Below, one piece after another: positions 28,231-37,923 of a DNA stretch of 57,241 bases. The stretch is taken from the NCBI RefSeq assembly GCF_003385215.1, contig NZ_PQHW01000040.1:1-57241 (forward strand), in the 5' to 3' direction. Within the stretch, counting starts at the first letter, position 1, and every line of letters starts with the position of its first letter. The notes beneath the pieces were generated by a model, which had not been told where the DNA came from, did no database searches, and saw only the letters and a program-made list of their open reading frames with translations. Position numbers and translations under genes: made by a program. The DNA comes from Amycolatopsis thermalba (GTDB lineage: Bacteria; Actinomycetota; Actinomycetes; Mycobacteriales; Pseudonocardiaceae).

Positions 28231-29826
28231 GTGACGTGGCGCAGGTGGGTGCTGGCGGGTGGCGCGGCCGCGGTCGTCGCGATCGTCGTGGCGGCCGTGG
28301 TCGTGGTGTGGGGTGGCTCCTCGCCGGAGAAGCCCCAGGCCAGTGGTTCGGGCGCGGAGGACGCCGGCACCGTGGCGGCCCGGTTCCTGCGCGCCTTCGC
28401 CGAGGGCGACGCCGACGCGGCCGCGGCGCTGACCGACGACCCGCGCGCGGCGAGCGTGCTGCTGGCCGACGGACGCCGCGGCCTGGCCCCGGTGTCGGTC
28501 GCGGCGCGGCTGGGCCAGGTCACGCCGGGCGCCACCCGGGCCACCGCGGCGTTCCAGGTCGGCTGGACGATCGCGGCCGGGCAGGTGTGGTCCTACGACA
28601 ACACCCTCGACCTGGTCTCCGCCGACGGCCGCTGGCTCGTGCACTGGAGCCCGGCGGTGGTGCACCCGAAGCTGCGCACCGGGCAGCAGCTGGCGGTGCG
28701 CACGCGCGCGGGCAAGCTCGCGGTGGTCGACCGCAACGGCCGTCCGGTCCTGGCCTGGCAGTCGTCGGGCACGCGGGCGGCCGAGCCGGGCGCGGGGCCG
28801 CTGCTGGTGCCGGCGATGCAGCGGACGGTGTCCGAGCGGTCGCAGGACGGCTGGTCGGTGGTGAGCACCGACCTCGACGGCGCGGTGCAGGAGACGCTGT
28901 TCGGCCAGGGCGAGGTCGAGGTGGCGCCGCTGACCACGACGCTGAGCCTGCCCACGCAGGCGGCGGCGCAGCGGGCGGTCGACTCGGCGGCGGGCCCGGC
29001 GATGCTGGTGGCGATCCAGCCCTCCACCGGTGACCTGCTCGCGGTGGCGCAGAACGCGGCGGCCGGGGCCGAGCCGAAGGCGCTGAACGGCCTGTACGCG
29101 CCGGGGTCGACGTTCAAGATCGCCACGGCGGCGGCGCTGCTGGAGTCCGGCACGGCCACCGCGGACACGATCGCCGACTGCCCGGCGACCGCGCGCATCG
29201 GGCAGCGCACGATTCCCAACGACGACCAGTTCTCCTTCCCGCCGCTGCCGCTGCACTCGGCGTTCGCGCACTCGTGCAACACCACGTTCGCCCAGCTCGC
29301 CTCGACGTTGCCGGCCGACGCGCTGGCCGACGCGGCGAGCGGGTTCGGCCTCAACGCCGACTTCACCATCCCCGGCATCACCACCGAGGCCGGCAAGGTC
29401 GTGCCCAGCACGAGCGGGGCGGAGCAGGTCGAGTCGGCGATCGGGCAGGGCACGGTGCAGGCCAGCCCGTTCGGCCTGGCGCTGATGGCGGCGACCGTCG
29501 CGCGCGGCGACGAGGTGACGCCGCGGCTGTGGCAGGAGCTGGAGACCACGGTGAACACCGGCTACCGGGCGCCGTCCCGGGACGTGATCGCCGCGCTGCG
29601 GACGATGATGCGTGAGGTGGTCACCGGCGGCACCGCGACCGGGCTGCGGGACAACGGCGCCGTGTACGGCAAGACGGGCACGGCGCAGTTCGGCGACGGC
29701 AGCCGGTCCAACGGGTGGTTCGCCGGGTACCGCGACGACGTGGCGTTCGCGGTGCTGCTGCTCGGGTCGGATTCGTCGAAGCCGGCGGTGACCGTGTCGT
29801 CGGTGTTCCTGGGCGCGCTGGGCTGA
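28231..29826 (+). CDS. Penicillin-binding protein with MecA_N-like domain
   Basis: The 531-aa product has an N-terminal membrane anchor (about residues 7-27), no lipobox cysteine, and an NTF2-like MecA_N domain (about 45-155, AARFLRAFAEGDADAAAALT). A class B transpeptidase domain follows, with catalytic Ser293 in STFK, SCN at 348-350 and KTG at 481-483. This architecture matches PbpA/PbpLipo-type proteins of mycobacteria and PBP2a-like proteins; the dimerisation domain is short. It should crosslink peptidoglycan outside the membrane. GTG start at 28231, 40 bp after ileS, possibly cotranscribed. Low affinity for beta-lactams cannot be judged from sequence alone. Confidence 0.9.
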   Translation: MTWRRWVLAGGAAAVVAIVVAAVVVVWGGSSPEKPQASGSGAEDAGTVAARFLRAFAEGDADAAAALTDDPRAASVLLADGRRGLAPVSVAARLGQVTPGATRATAAFQVGWTIAAGQVWSYDNTLDLVSADGRWLVHWSPAVVHPKLRTGQQLAVRTRAGKLAVVDRNGRPVLAWQSSGTRAAEPGAGPLLVPAMQRTVSERSQDGWSVVSTDLDGAVQETLFGQGEVEVAPLTTTLSLPTQAAAQRAVDSAAGPAMLVAIQPSTGDLLAVAQNAAAGAEPKALNGLYAPGSTFKIATAAALLESGTATADTIADCPATARIGQRTIPNDDQFSFPPLPLHSAFAHSCNTTFAQLASTLPADALADAASGFGLNADFTIPGITTEAGKVVPSTSGAEQVESAIGQGTVQASPFGLALMAATVARGDEVTPRLWQELETTVNTGYRAPSRDVIAALRTMMREVVTGGTATGLRDNGAVYGKTGTAQFGDGSRSNGWFAGYRDDVAFAVLLLGSDSSKPAVTVSSVFLGALG

Positions 29827-29870
29827 CGTTTCGGCCCGGGCCGATGCGTCCGGTGGCTACGGTGGCCGGT

Positions 29871-30560
29871 GTGGAGACGATCGCGCTGGCCGAGGTGGCC
29901 GCGGTGCTCGCCGACCCGAGCCGGGCGGCGATGTGCCTGGCGCTGCTCGACGGCCGCGCGTGGACGGTCGGTGAGCTGGCCCGCGCGGCGGGGATCGCCC
30001 CGTCGACGGCGAGCGAGCACGTCAGCCGCCTGCGGGAGGCCGGGTTCGTCGCGGGCGTGAAGCAGGGGCGGCACTCCTACGTGCGGATCGCCGACCCGCG
30101 GGTGGCCGAGCTGATCGAGCACCTGGCGCAGCACGCCGAGCACCGGTCCACCTCGGGCCTGCGCGGGTCCCTGCGCGCCCGGCGGCTGGCGTTCGCGCGC
30201 ACCTGCTACGACCACCTGGCCGGGGCCGCCGGGGTGGCCCTGCGGGACGGCATGATCGGGACCGGGCTGATCACCGAGCGTGCCGGGCTGGCGCTGACCG
30301 CGCGCGGCCGCGAGGTGCTCGGTGAGCTGGGGGTGCGGATCCCCACGGGGCGGCGCCCGCTGCTGCGAGCGTGCCTGGACTGGACCGAACGCCGCGACCA
30401 CCTGGGCGGCGCGCTCCCGGCGGCGCTGTTCACGCACGGAGTCGAGCAGGGCTGGTTCGAGCGGCGCCCGGACCGCGCGGTGCGGGTGACGCCCGCCGCG
30501 GCGGAGCCCCTGGCGCGCCTGGGGGTGGAATTACCGGCCGAGCGCCCGGGGACTGGGTGA
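29871..30560 (+). CDS. ArsR-family transcriptional regulator, paralogue
   Basis: The 229-aa product shares the architecture of the ArsR protein at 22573-23331. The winged helix-turn-helix contains LADPSRAAMCLALLDGR and GIAPSTASEHVSRLREAGFV. The C-terminal domain contains RRLAFARTCYDHLAGAAGV and RPLLRACLDWTERRDHLGGA. The GTG at 29871 has a GGTGG nearby; an ATG at 29844 would add nine residues. It follows the PBP gene by 44 bp on the same strand. Its target is unknown; the downstream antiporter gene, 287 bp away, is the nearest candidate. Confidence 0.82.
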   Translation: METIALAEVAAVLADPSRAAMCLALLDGRAWTVGELARAAGIAPSTASEHVSRLREAGFVAGVKQGRHSYVRIADPRVAELIEHLAQHAEHRSTSGLRGSLRARRLAFARTCYDHLAGAAGVALRDGMIGTGLITERAGLALTARGREVLGELGVRIPTGRRPLLRACLDWTERRDHLGGALPAALFTHGVEQGWFERRPDRAVRVTPAAAEPLARLGVELPAERPGTG

Positions 30561-30741
30561 GGTGTGGCTTGTCGGCGGCCCGGCCCTCGCCTCGCGTGGC
30601 CTTCGCTGGGAGCCGAGTCTGGGAGTCGCGGCCGGGTACTCCTCGTGACCGGCTGCGCACCTGCCGTCGGCGGCGCGGCGGACGGTGCTCGCCCCGGTAC
30701 TCCGCGTGCGTGTCCGTGATCTCGTTGCCCGGCAAGGGGAA

Positions 30742-30771
30742 CGGCAGCGTGACGAGCTCGTCGCGCTGCCG
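30742..30771. repeat. Near-perfect 30-bp palindrome
   Basis: CGGCAGCG (30742-30749) and CGCTGCCG (30764-30771) flank an inner palindrome GACGAGCTCGTC (30751-30762). The whole 30 bp is self-complementary except for one T/G pair. It lies in the 287-bp gap between the ArsR paralogue and the antiporter gene, 77 bp before the latter's start. It could be a terminator hairpin for the first gene or an operator for a dimeric regulator such as the adjacent ArsR protein. The rest of the gap holds nothing I recognise. Confidence 0.6.
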
Positions 30772-30847
30772 GGGGACCCACCGGGCGCGGCAGAGCGCCT
30801 GGCCTCCCTATTCTGAGAGCCGGAGAAACCGGGCAGGGGAGGTGCGG

Positions 30848-32326
<1,479 letters not shown>

Positions 32327-32372
32327 GACCCGCTGGCGCGCCGCGGGGACGATCGGTTACTGTGTCGGCGTA

Positions 32373-32487
32373 GGTCATGAGTGCCAGCGCCAAGCCCCGG
32401 CTCGCTGGCCGGCAACCCTCCTTCCGCGGTGGGGTGCCCCGGGTGAGGACCTGGCTCGTCGCGAGGTGCGGCGGGCAAGCGCGGACC
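32373..32487 (+). ncRNA. SAM-IV riboswitch
   Basis: The 115 nt match the SAM-IV riboswitch of actinomycetes: GGTCATGAGTGCCAGCGCCA at the start, then AAGCCCCGGCTCGCTGGCCG, GCAACCCTCC, CGCGGTGGGGTGCCCCGGGT, the closing GAGGACC, and the 3' pseudoknot part GGCAAGCGCGGACC. SAM-IV shares the SAM-I ligand core but has a different periphery. It senses S-adenosylmethionine and represses sulfur-metabolism genes. The aptamer ends 35 bp before the start of the class V aminotransferase gene, its evident target. Confidence 0.92.
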
Positions 32488-32514
32488 CCGGTGCGGGTCC
32501 CCGGACCCGAGGAG
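32483..32514 (+). promoter_or_regulatory. Expression platform overlapping the ribosome binding site
   Basis: GGACCC (32483-32488), GGGTCC (32495-32500) and GGACCC (32503-32508) can form two exclusive hairpins. The second, CGGGTC-CCCG-GACCCG, shares its last G with the GAGGAG ribosome binding site (32509-32514). The first arm belongs to the riboswitch pseudoknot region. SAM binding should decide which helix forms and so whether ribosomes reach the ATG at 32523. Pairing is seen; the switch direction is inferred. Confidence 0.55.
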
Positions 32515-32522
32515 CCGTTCCG

Positions 32523-33845
32523 ATGACTCTCGCTCTCGATCGCGTCACCACCCCCGCCGTCACCGCAGCCGCGGCCGTTCCGCTGGTCACCGGCGGGGAG
32601 CTGGACTACGCCAACCTCGACCACGCGGCCAGCGCCCCGTGCCTGGAGTCCGTGCGGCGCGCGGTGGACGAGTTCCTGCCCCACTACGCCAGCGTGCACC
32701 GCGGCGCGGGGTTCGCCTCGCAGGTGTCCACAAAGGTCTACGAGCGGACCCGTGACGTGCTGCGCCGGTTCGTCGGCGCGCGGTCCTCGGACGCGGTCGT
32801 GTTCACCCGCAACACCACGGACGCGCTGAACCTGCTGGCCCGCAGCCTGCCCCGGCACACGTCGGTGGTGCTGTTCGACACCGAGCACCACGCGGCGCTG
32901 CTGCCGTGGCGCGGCCCGAACGTGCGCCGGATCCCGCTGCCGAACACGCGCCTGGCCGCGGTGTCCGCTGTGGACAGTGCGCTGGCGGAGTGCCCGGAGG
33001 GGCCGCGGCTGGTGGTCGTGACCGGCGCGTCGAACGTGACCGGCGAGCTGCTGCCGGTGGCCGAGATCGCGGCGGTGGCCCGGCGGCACGGCGCGCGCGT
33101 CGCCCTGGACGGCGCGCAGCTGGCTCCGCACCGGCCGATCTCGGTGCGGGAGCTGGACGTGGACTACGTCGTGCTGTCCGGGCACAAGCTGTACGCGCCG
33201 TTCGGGGCGGGCGCGCTGATCGGGCGGGGCGACTGGCTGCGCGCGGCGGACCCGTACCTGGCCGGCGGCGGGGCGACGAAGTCCGTGCGCCGCGACGGCG
33301 ACGGTCTCGGGGTGGCGTGGCAGAGCGGGGTCGAGCGGCACGAGGCCGGTTCGCCCAACACCGTGGGCGTGTACGCGCTCGGTGTGGCGTGCGAGGAGCT
33401 GGCCGGGTCGTGGGACGCGGTGGTGGCGCACGAGCGGGAGCTGCTGGAGCGGCTGACGCGGGGGCTGGCGGCGGTGCCGGGCCTGGCGGAGCTGCGGCTG
33501 TTCGACGGCGCGGCCGAGCGGGTCGGCACGGTGAGTTTCGTGCTCGACGGGTTCGAGCCGGGCTGGGTGGCGGCGGTCCTGTCGGCCGAGTACGGCATCG
33601 GCGTGCGCGACGGCGCGTTCTGCGCGCACATCGCGGTGCGGCGGCTGGTGGAGCGCACCGGCGGGGAGGGGCAGCAGGCGCTGCGGGTGAGCCTCGGGCT
33701 GGGCACCACGGCCGAGCACATCGACCGGCTGGTGACCGCGCTTCGGCAGATCGTCGCCCGCGGCGCCCGGTGGACCTACGGGGTGGTGGAGGGCCGGTGG
33801 GCGCCGTGCCCGGATCCGCGGCCGTTGCCGGGGTTTCTGGCCTGA
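32523..33845 (+). CDS. Class V aminotransferase, cysteine desulfurase-like
   Basis: The 440-aa product is a PLP enzyme of the SufS/CsdA-like aminotransferase class V family. FTRNTTDALNLLARSL is the phosphate-binding loop region, FDTEHHAALLPW contains the conserved His, and VALDGAQLAPHRPISVRELD has the PLP aspartate. YVVLSGHKLYAPFG carries the catalytic lysine (SGHK). A SufS-type active-site Cys loop is not clear (the late RDGAFCAHIAVRRL is a candidate). The SAM-IV riboswitch implies a role in cysteine/methionine sulfur flow. ATG 32523 with GAGGAG at 32509. Substrate unknown. Confidence 0.85.
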   Translation: MTLALDRVTTPAVTAAAAVPLVTGGELDYANLDHAASAPCLESVRRAVDEFLPHYASVHRGAGFASQVSTKVYERTRDVLRRFVGARSSDAVVFTRNTTDALNLLARSLPRHTSVVLFDTEHHAALLPWRGPNVRRIPLPNTRLAAVSAVDSALAECPEGPRLVVVTGASNVTGELLPVAEIAAVARRHGARVALDGAQLAPHRPISVRELDVDYVVLSGHKLYAPFGAGALIGRGDWLRAADPYLAGGGATKSVRRDGDGLGVAWQSGVERHEAGSPNTVGVYALGVACEELAGSWDAVVAHERELLERLTRGLAAVPGLAELRLFDGAAERVGTVSFVLDGFEPGWVAAVLSAEYGIGVRDGAFCAHIAVRRLVERTGGEGQQALRVSLGLGTTAEHIDRLVTALRQIVARGARWTYGVVEGRWAPCPDPRPLPGFLA

Positions 33846-33917
33846 GCGGTGTGGGCGGTTCCGGGCGTTTCCCGGCCTGCGCCGGGGGCCCTCCCGGCAG
33901 GCGTGGACAATGGCGGG

Positions 33918-34493
33918 GTGAGCAGTGACCCCCAGCCCTCCCCGAACCCGGACACCGTGCCGGACGAGCAGCCGGCGCCCCCGCCCCGGCGGCGCGCCCT
34001 GCTGCTGGCCGTGATCGCGATCGTCGTGTTCGCGGTGGACGTCGTGACCAAGTCGGTCGTCGTGGCGACCCTGGAGGGGCACGAGCCGGTCCGGGTGCTC
34101 GGCGGGCTCGTCTACCTGCAGCTCATCCGCAACCCCTTCGCCGCCTTCGGCCTGGGCGTCACCGGCATGACCTGGGTGTTCGCGATCGTCGCGTTCGGGG
34201 TGGTCGTCGCGCTGATCTGGTTCGCCAAGCGGCTGCGCTCGGCCGGCTGGGCGATCGGCCTCGGGCTCATCCTGGCCGGCGCGCTCGGCAACCTCGTCGA
34301 CCGCGTGTTCCGCGCGCCCGGTGTCCTGCGCGGTCACGTCGTGGACTTCGTGTCGCTGTTCGCGCCCGACGGTGACGTGTGGCCGGTCTTCAACGTGGCC
34401 GACTCGGCGATCTGCGTCGGCGGCGTGCTGATCGTGCTGCTGTCCCTGCTCGGCCGCGACTACGACGGCTCCGTCAAGAAAGCCAAGCGTTGA
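33918..34493 (+). CDS. lspA: Lipoprotein signal peptidase LspA
   Basis: LspA cleaves the signal peptide of prolipoproteins after lipid attachment; it is an aspartic peptidase in the membrane. The 191-aa product has a Pro-rich N-terminal extension of about 30 residues and four membrane segments. The catalytic aspartates are in LGNLVDRVF and [13 protein letters not shown]. The conserved early motif usually written RNxGAAFS reads RNPFAAFG here, so the Gly before AAF is Phe. GTG 33918 follows GGCGGG. Its stop overlaps the rluD TTG start; the pair is a common actinobacterial operon. Confidence 0.92.
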   Translation: MSSDPQPSPNPDTVPDEQPAPPPRRRALLLAVIAIVVFAVDVVTKSVVVATLEGHEPVRVLGGLVYLQLIRNPFAAFGLGVTGMTWVFAIVAFGVVVALIWFAKRLRSAGWAIGLGLILAGALGNLVDRVFRAPGVLRGHVVDFVSLFAPDGDVWPVFNVADSAICVGGVLIVLLSLLGRDYDGSVKKAKR

Positions 34494-35416
34494 GCGCCCG
34501 GATGCTGCCCGTCCCGGACGGGCTCGACGGCATGCGCGTGGACGCGGGCCTGGCGAAACTCCTCGGCCTGTCCCGCACGGTCGTCGCGGAGCTGGCCGAG
34601 TCCGGCGACGTCCTGCTCGACGGTCGTCCCGCCGGCAAGTCCGACCGCCTCTCGGCCGGGGTGCTGCTCGAGGTGACCCTGCCCGACCCGGACAACCCGG
34701 TCGAGGTGATCGCCGAACCGGTCGAGGGCCTGCGCATCCTCCACGACGACGACGACATCGTGGTCGTGGCCAAACCGGTCGGCGTCGCCGCGCACCCCAG
34801 CCCCGGCTGGACCGGGCCCACCGTCGTCGGCGCGCTCGCCGCGGCCGGGCTGCGCGTCTCCACCTCCGGCGCGGCCGAGCGCCAGGGTGTGGTGCACCGC
34901 CTCGACGCCGGCACCACCGGCGTGATGGTCGTGGCCAAGAGCGAGCACGCCTACACCGTGCTCAAGCGCGCGTTCAAGGAACGCACCGTCGACAAGGGCT
35001 ACCACGCCGTCGTGCAGGGCCACCCGGACCCGACGCGCGGCACGATCGACGCCCCGATCGACCGGCACCCCCGGCACGACTACAAGTTCGCCGTCGTCGC
35101 CGGGGGCCGCCCGTCGGTCACCCACTACGAGGTGATCGAGGCGTTCCGCGCGGCGTCCCTGGTGGACGTCAAGCTGGAGACCGGCCGCACGCACCAGATC
35201 CGGGTGCACTTCTCGGCGCTGCGGCACCCGTGCGCCGGCGACCTGACCTACGGCGCGGACCCGGTGCTGGCCCGCAAGCTCGGCCTGACCCGGCAGTGGC
35301 TGCACGCGCGCACCCTCGGCTTCGCCCACCCCGCCGACGGCCGCTGGGTCCAGTTCGAGGCGCCCTACCCGGAGGACCTGTCGCACGCCCTGGACGTGCT
35401 GCGGGCGGAAAGCTAG
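34490..35416 (+). CDS. RluA/RluD-family 23S rRNA pseudouridine synthase
   Basis: The 308-aa product has an N-terminal S4 RNA-binding domain ([20 protein letters not shown]) and a pseudouridine synthase domain. The catalytic motif is [19 protein letters not shown] with the active Asp in [23 protein letters not shown] and LHARTLGF are further RluD signatures. It is probably the enzyme for helix 69 of 23S rRNA. The TTG at 34490 overlaps the lspA stop as TTGA; an ATG at 34502 is possible. It ends 19 bp before the convergent LysR gene. Confidence 0.92.
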   Translation: MSARMLPVPDGLDGMRVDAGLAKLLGLSRTVVAELAESGDVLLDGRPAGKSDRLSAGVLLEVTLPDPDNPVEVIAEPVEGLRILHDDDDIVVVAKPVGVAAHPSPGWTGPTVVGALAAAGLRVSTSGAAERQGVVHRLDAGTTGVMVVAKSEHAYTVLKRAFKERTVDKGYHAVVQGHPDPTRGTIDAPIDRHPRHDYKFAVVAGGRPSVTHYEVIEAFRAASLVDVKLETGRTHQIRVHFSALRHPCAGDLTYGADPVLARKLGLTRQWLHARTLGFAHPADGRWVQFEAPYPEDLSHALDVLRAES

Positions 35417-35435
35417 GCGGCCCGCCCGTTACGGG

Positions 35436-36377
35436 TCACCCGGTAGCGCGGTTCCGGGCCCAGGACGGCAGCCAGGCCGGGCCGGTCAGCGGTGGCAGAC
35501 TCGCGAAGTGCTCGATGACCGCCCGCAGGCCCGGGTGCGGGTTCGTCCGGGGGAGCAGCAGCGAGAGCGGGTAGACCAGCGCCGGGTTCACGATCGGGAT
35601 GCGGCGCAGGTCGTGCTGAGCCGGCCACAGGTAGCGGTCGCGCGCGCCGACGAGGGTCGCCAGGTCCGCCGACTCGGCGAGGGCGTCCGCGAGCACCTCG
35701 TTGCCGAAGTTCGGGCCCGCCGCGTCGATGCGCAGGTCGAACTCCGTGGCGAGCTGGTCGTAGAACACACCCCATTCGCTCCGCGGCGCGATGCCGGGCA
35801 CCCGGATCGGCAGGCCGCGCAACCGGTCCGGCGTCACCGCGCGTTCGGCGGCGAGCGGGTGCCTGGGGCCGACGAGCAGCTCCAGCGGCGAGTCGAACGC
35901 GTGGATCATCCGCACCTCGCCGGGCAGCGTGGCCGGATCGGTGACGCCGCGGAACGCGGCGTCCACCTCGCCGGCCTGCACGGCGGCGGCCACCACGCGC
36001 GGGTCGTCGACCCGGAGGGTCACCACATCGAGTTCGGTCCCGGGACGGGACCGCCAGTACTCGTGCAGGACGACGGCCTGGGCGGTGCGCAGGCCGAGCA
36101 CGTCGATCCGCAGCGCCCGCGAGCCCGGCCGGATCGCGGTGACGGCCCGGTCCACCCCGGCGACGATGCCCCGTGCGTGCGGGAGGAACGCCTGCCCGTC
36201 GAGCGTCGGTTCGACGCCGCGGGCGGTGCGGACGAACAGGCGGACCCCGAGTTCGCGCTCCAGGCCGGCGATCCGCTTCGACACCGCCTGCTGCGTCACG
36301 CCCAGCTCGTCCGCCGCGTGCTGCATCTGCCGCAGCTCGGCGGCCAGCACGAACGATCGCAGTGCCTCGGTGTCCAC
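35436..36377 (-). CDS. LysR-family transcriptional regulator
   Basis: The 313-aa product has the LysR N-terminal helix-turn-helix (LRSFVLAAELRQMQHAADEL, then GVTQQAVSKRIAGLERELGV and RLFVRTARGVEPTLDGQAF) and a C-terminal periplasmic-binding-like effector domain. The regulated gene is usually divergent, but upstream here is only a decayed transposase, so the partner gene may have been lost. The effector is unknown. Confidence 0.88.
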   Translation of the reverse strand: MDTEALRSFVLAAELRQMQHAADELGVTQQAVSKRIAGLERELGVRLFVRTARGVEPTLDGQAFLPHARGIVAGVDRAVTAIRPGSRALRIDVLGLRTAQAVVLHEYWRSRPGTELDVVTLRVDDPRVVAAAVQAGEVDAAFRGVTDPATLPGEVRMIHAFDSPLELLVGPRHPLAAERAVTPDRLRGLPIRVPGIAPRSEWGVFYDQLATEFDLRIDAAGPNFGNEVLADALAESADLATLVGARDRYLWPAQHDLRRIPIVNPALVYPLSLLLPRTNPHPGLRAVIEHFASLPPLTGPAWLPSWARNRATG

Positions 36378-36385
36378 CGGGCCAG

Positions 36386-36762
36386 CTTAAGCAGGCTCAA
36401 CCACCGGTTGTGGCTCCCCGGGCGGCGGTTGTGCCAGATGAGTTCGAGATCGAGTTGGCCTTTGGGGGTGTTGCTGACCGGTTCGGTCAGTTGCCGGGCC
36501 GGCTCGAGCAGGTGCTGGGCGGGGGTGTGGGGTTCGGTTGCGGTAGGACGGTCGCAGCAGCCGCACCCCGCGGTCGGTGCGGGAGGTGTCCGGGTCGCGG
36601 GAGGCGTAGCTCTTGCCGGCCAGGGTCAGTAGTCCTGGCCCCGGACTGGCCGGGCCGGTAAGGCAACGCGTCGGGGCAGGTGGCGGGCACACACCGCAAC
36701 CATCGGGCCTGCGAGCGCGCTCCCGGCAGCACCTGCGCTACCGCCAGCGTCATAGGACTCAC
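36386..36762 (-). pseudogene. Decayed IS982-type transposase
   Basis: Read on the minus strand, pieces of an IS982-family transposase appear in order but in several frames. LAVAQVLPGARSQARWLR and PYRPGQSG match the N-terminal region. LTLAGKSYASRD and RGVRLLRPSYRNRTP match the DKGYAS...LLRP region, and LLEPARQLTEPVSNTPKGQL matches the RQxIESVxDTLKGQLDLE block. IWHNRRPG matches the C-terminal IWHN motif. Large parts of the catalytic core are missing, and a deletion of about 24 codons lies between the LDLE and IWHN blocks. No terminal inverted repeats are clear. It is an old, non-functional remnant. Confidence 0.75.
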
Positions 36763-36766
36763 TCGT

Positions 36767-37825
36767 CTAGTCCTCCAGCGACCAGGTGAGGGTGCGGTCG
36801 TCCGGTTCCGGGCGGGGGCTCCAGCGCACCGCCACCACCCGGGTGGACTCGGGCAGCACGTAGACCGTGTGCCCGCCCGCCGTCTCGCCGGGCTGGACCC
36901 CGATCTTGTGCGGCGGCCGGGACGTCAGCGACACCGGCGCCTTCCCCACCGGCGTGCCGTCCTCGGTGAGCAGCTCCAGGTAGTTGTCCGGCAGCGACAC
37001 GAACGGGATCGGCCCCTTGTTGGTGACCTCGGTGTGCACCACGACCGCCCGCTCACCCGGTTCGAGCCGGTACCCGGCCGCGCCGAACAGGTAGTCCGCC
37101 GGGTCCTGCACCTCCAGCAGCTGCACGGTGAGCTGCTCGCCGTCGAGGCCCTGCCCGGCCAGGCTGTCGCCGATCTTCCCGGTGCGCGGGCCCGCCGGTG
37201 GTGCGGGCCGCTGGTCGCCGCGGGCCCAGGACGCCGTCTGCGGCGGGCCCCACGTGCTGATCACCGGGTCCAGCGGCGCCGGATACGGCCCGGACGCGAC
37301 ACCGGCGACCTGGTACGGCCCCGAGCCCCCGGCGGGCGGCGCCGGGACCGGGTACGGCCCGGACGGCACACCACCGGGCGGGACACCGCGGCCGGGGCCG
37401 TTCTGCCCAGCGAAACCCGCGGCGGGCCTGGCGGGCGGCGGGTAGCCGGGCGCGGGGGGCGCGCCCGGCGGGGCGAACCCGGCCGGCACCGGTCCGGACT
37501 GGGGGTGGGACGGCGCGTTCGGGTACCCGGCCGGCACGGCACCGGACGGCGGTGGGTAGCCGGCGGGCGGAACCGGGTAGGGCGCCGGTTGCGGCGTCTG
37601 CGGCTGCGCCGCCGGGAACGCCCCGGCGAGCGCCGCGCGCAGGCCCTGCGGGTCGCTCTCCACACCGACCAGCAGCGGCAGCCCGCTGCCGGAGAGGGCG
37701 ACCAGCCGGTAGGCGGCCTCCCGCGGGTCCATGCCCACGCGGGCGGCGAGTTCGTGCACGGCCACCTTGCCCAGCTCGGCCAGCGCGGCGAGCAGGCGGG
37801 CGTCGGCGGGATCGGTCACGGCCAC
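36767..37825 (-). CDS. Hypothetical protein: HTH N-terminus, proline-rich linker, DUF4352-like C-terminus
   Basis: The 352-aa product begins with an about 60-residue helical module resembling an AsnC-type helix-turn-helix (RLLAALAELGKVAVHELAAR, then VGMDPREAAYRLVAL). A Pro/Gly/Ala/Tyr-rich disordered linker follows to about residue 215. The C-terminal beta-rich domain (VQLLEVQDPADYLFGAAGYR and VVVHTEVTNKGPIPF) looks like a DUF4352/Ig-like domain. No signal peptide or membrane segment is seen, so a cytoplasmic or membrane-associated role is open. The start is GTG at 37825; GTG at 37819 is possible. Function unknown. Confidence 0.75.
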   Translation of the reverse strand: MAVTDPADARLLAALAELGKVAVHELAARVGMDPREAAYRLVALSGSGLPLLVGVESDPQGLRAALAGAFPAAQPQTPQPAPYPVPPAGYPPPSGAVPAGYPNAPSHPQSGPVPAGFAPPGAPPAPGYPPPARPAAGFAGQNGPGRGVPPGGVPSGPYPVPAPPAGGSGPYQVAGVASGPYPAPLDPVISTWGPPQTASWARGDQRPAPPAGPRTGKIGDSLAGQGLDGEQLTVQLLEVQDPADYLFGAAGYRLEPGERAVVVHTEVTNKGPIPFVSLPDNYLELLTEDGTPVGKAPVSLTSRPPHKIGVQPGETAGGHTVYVLPESTRVVAVRWSPRPEPDDRTLTWSLED

Positions 37826-37923
37826 AGCAGGAAACGCTACCCGCTGGCCTCGGTCACCCCGGCCCGGCCCTCCGAGGTTCTAGGCTGGCGGGACGCGCAC
37901 CCCGACGACACTGGGACGGATGG

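Noticed and set aside
24720-28544. A 1274-codon open frame antisense to ileS
   Set aside because: Sense strand is a clear IleS with HYGH and KMSKS motifs; the antisense frame is a composition artefact.
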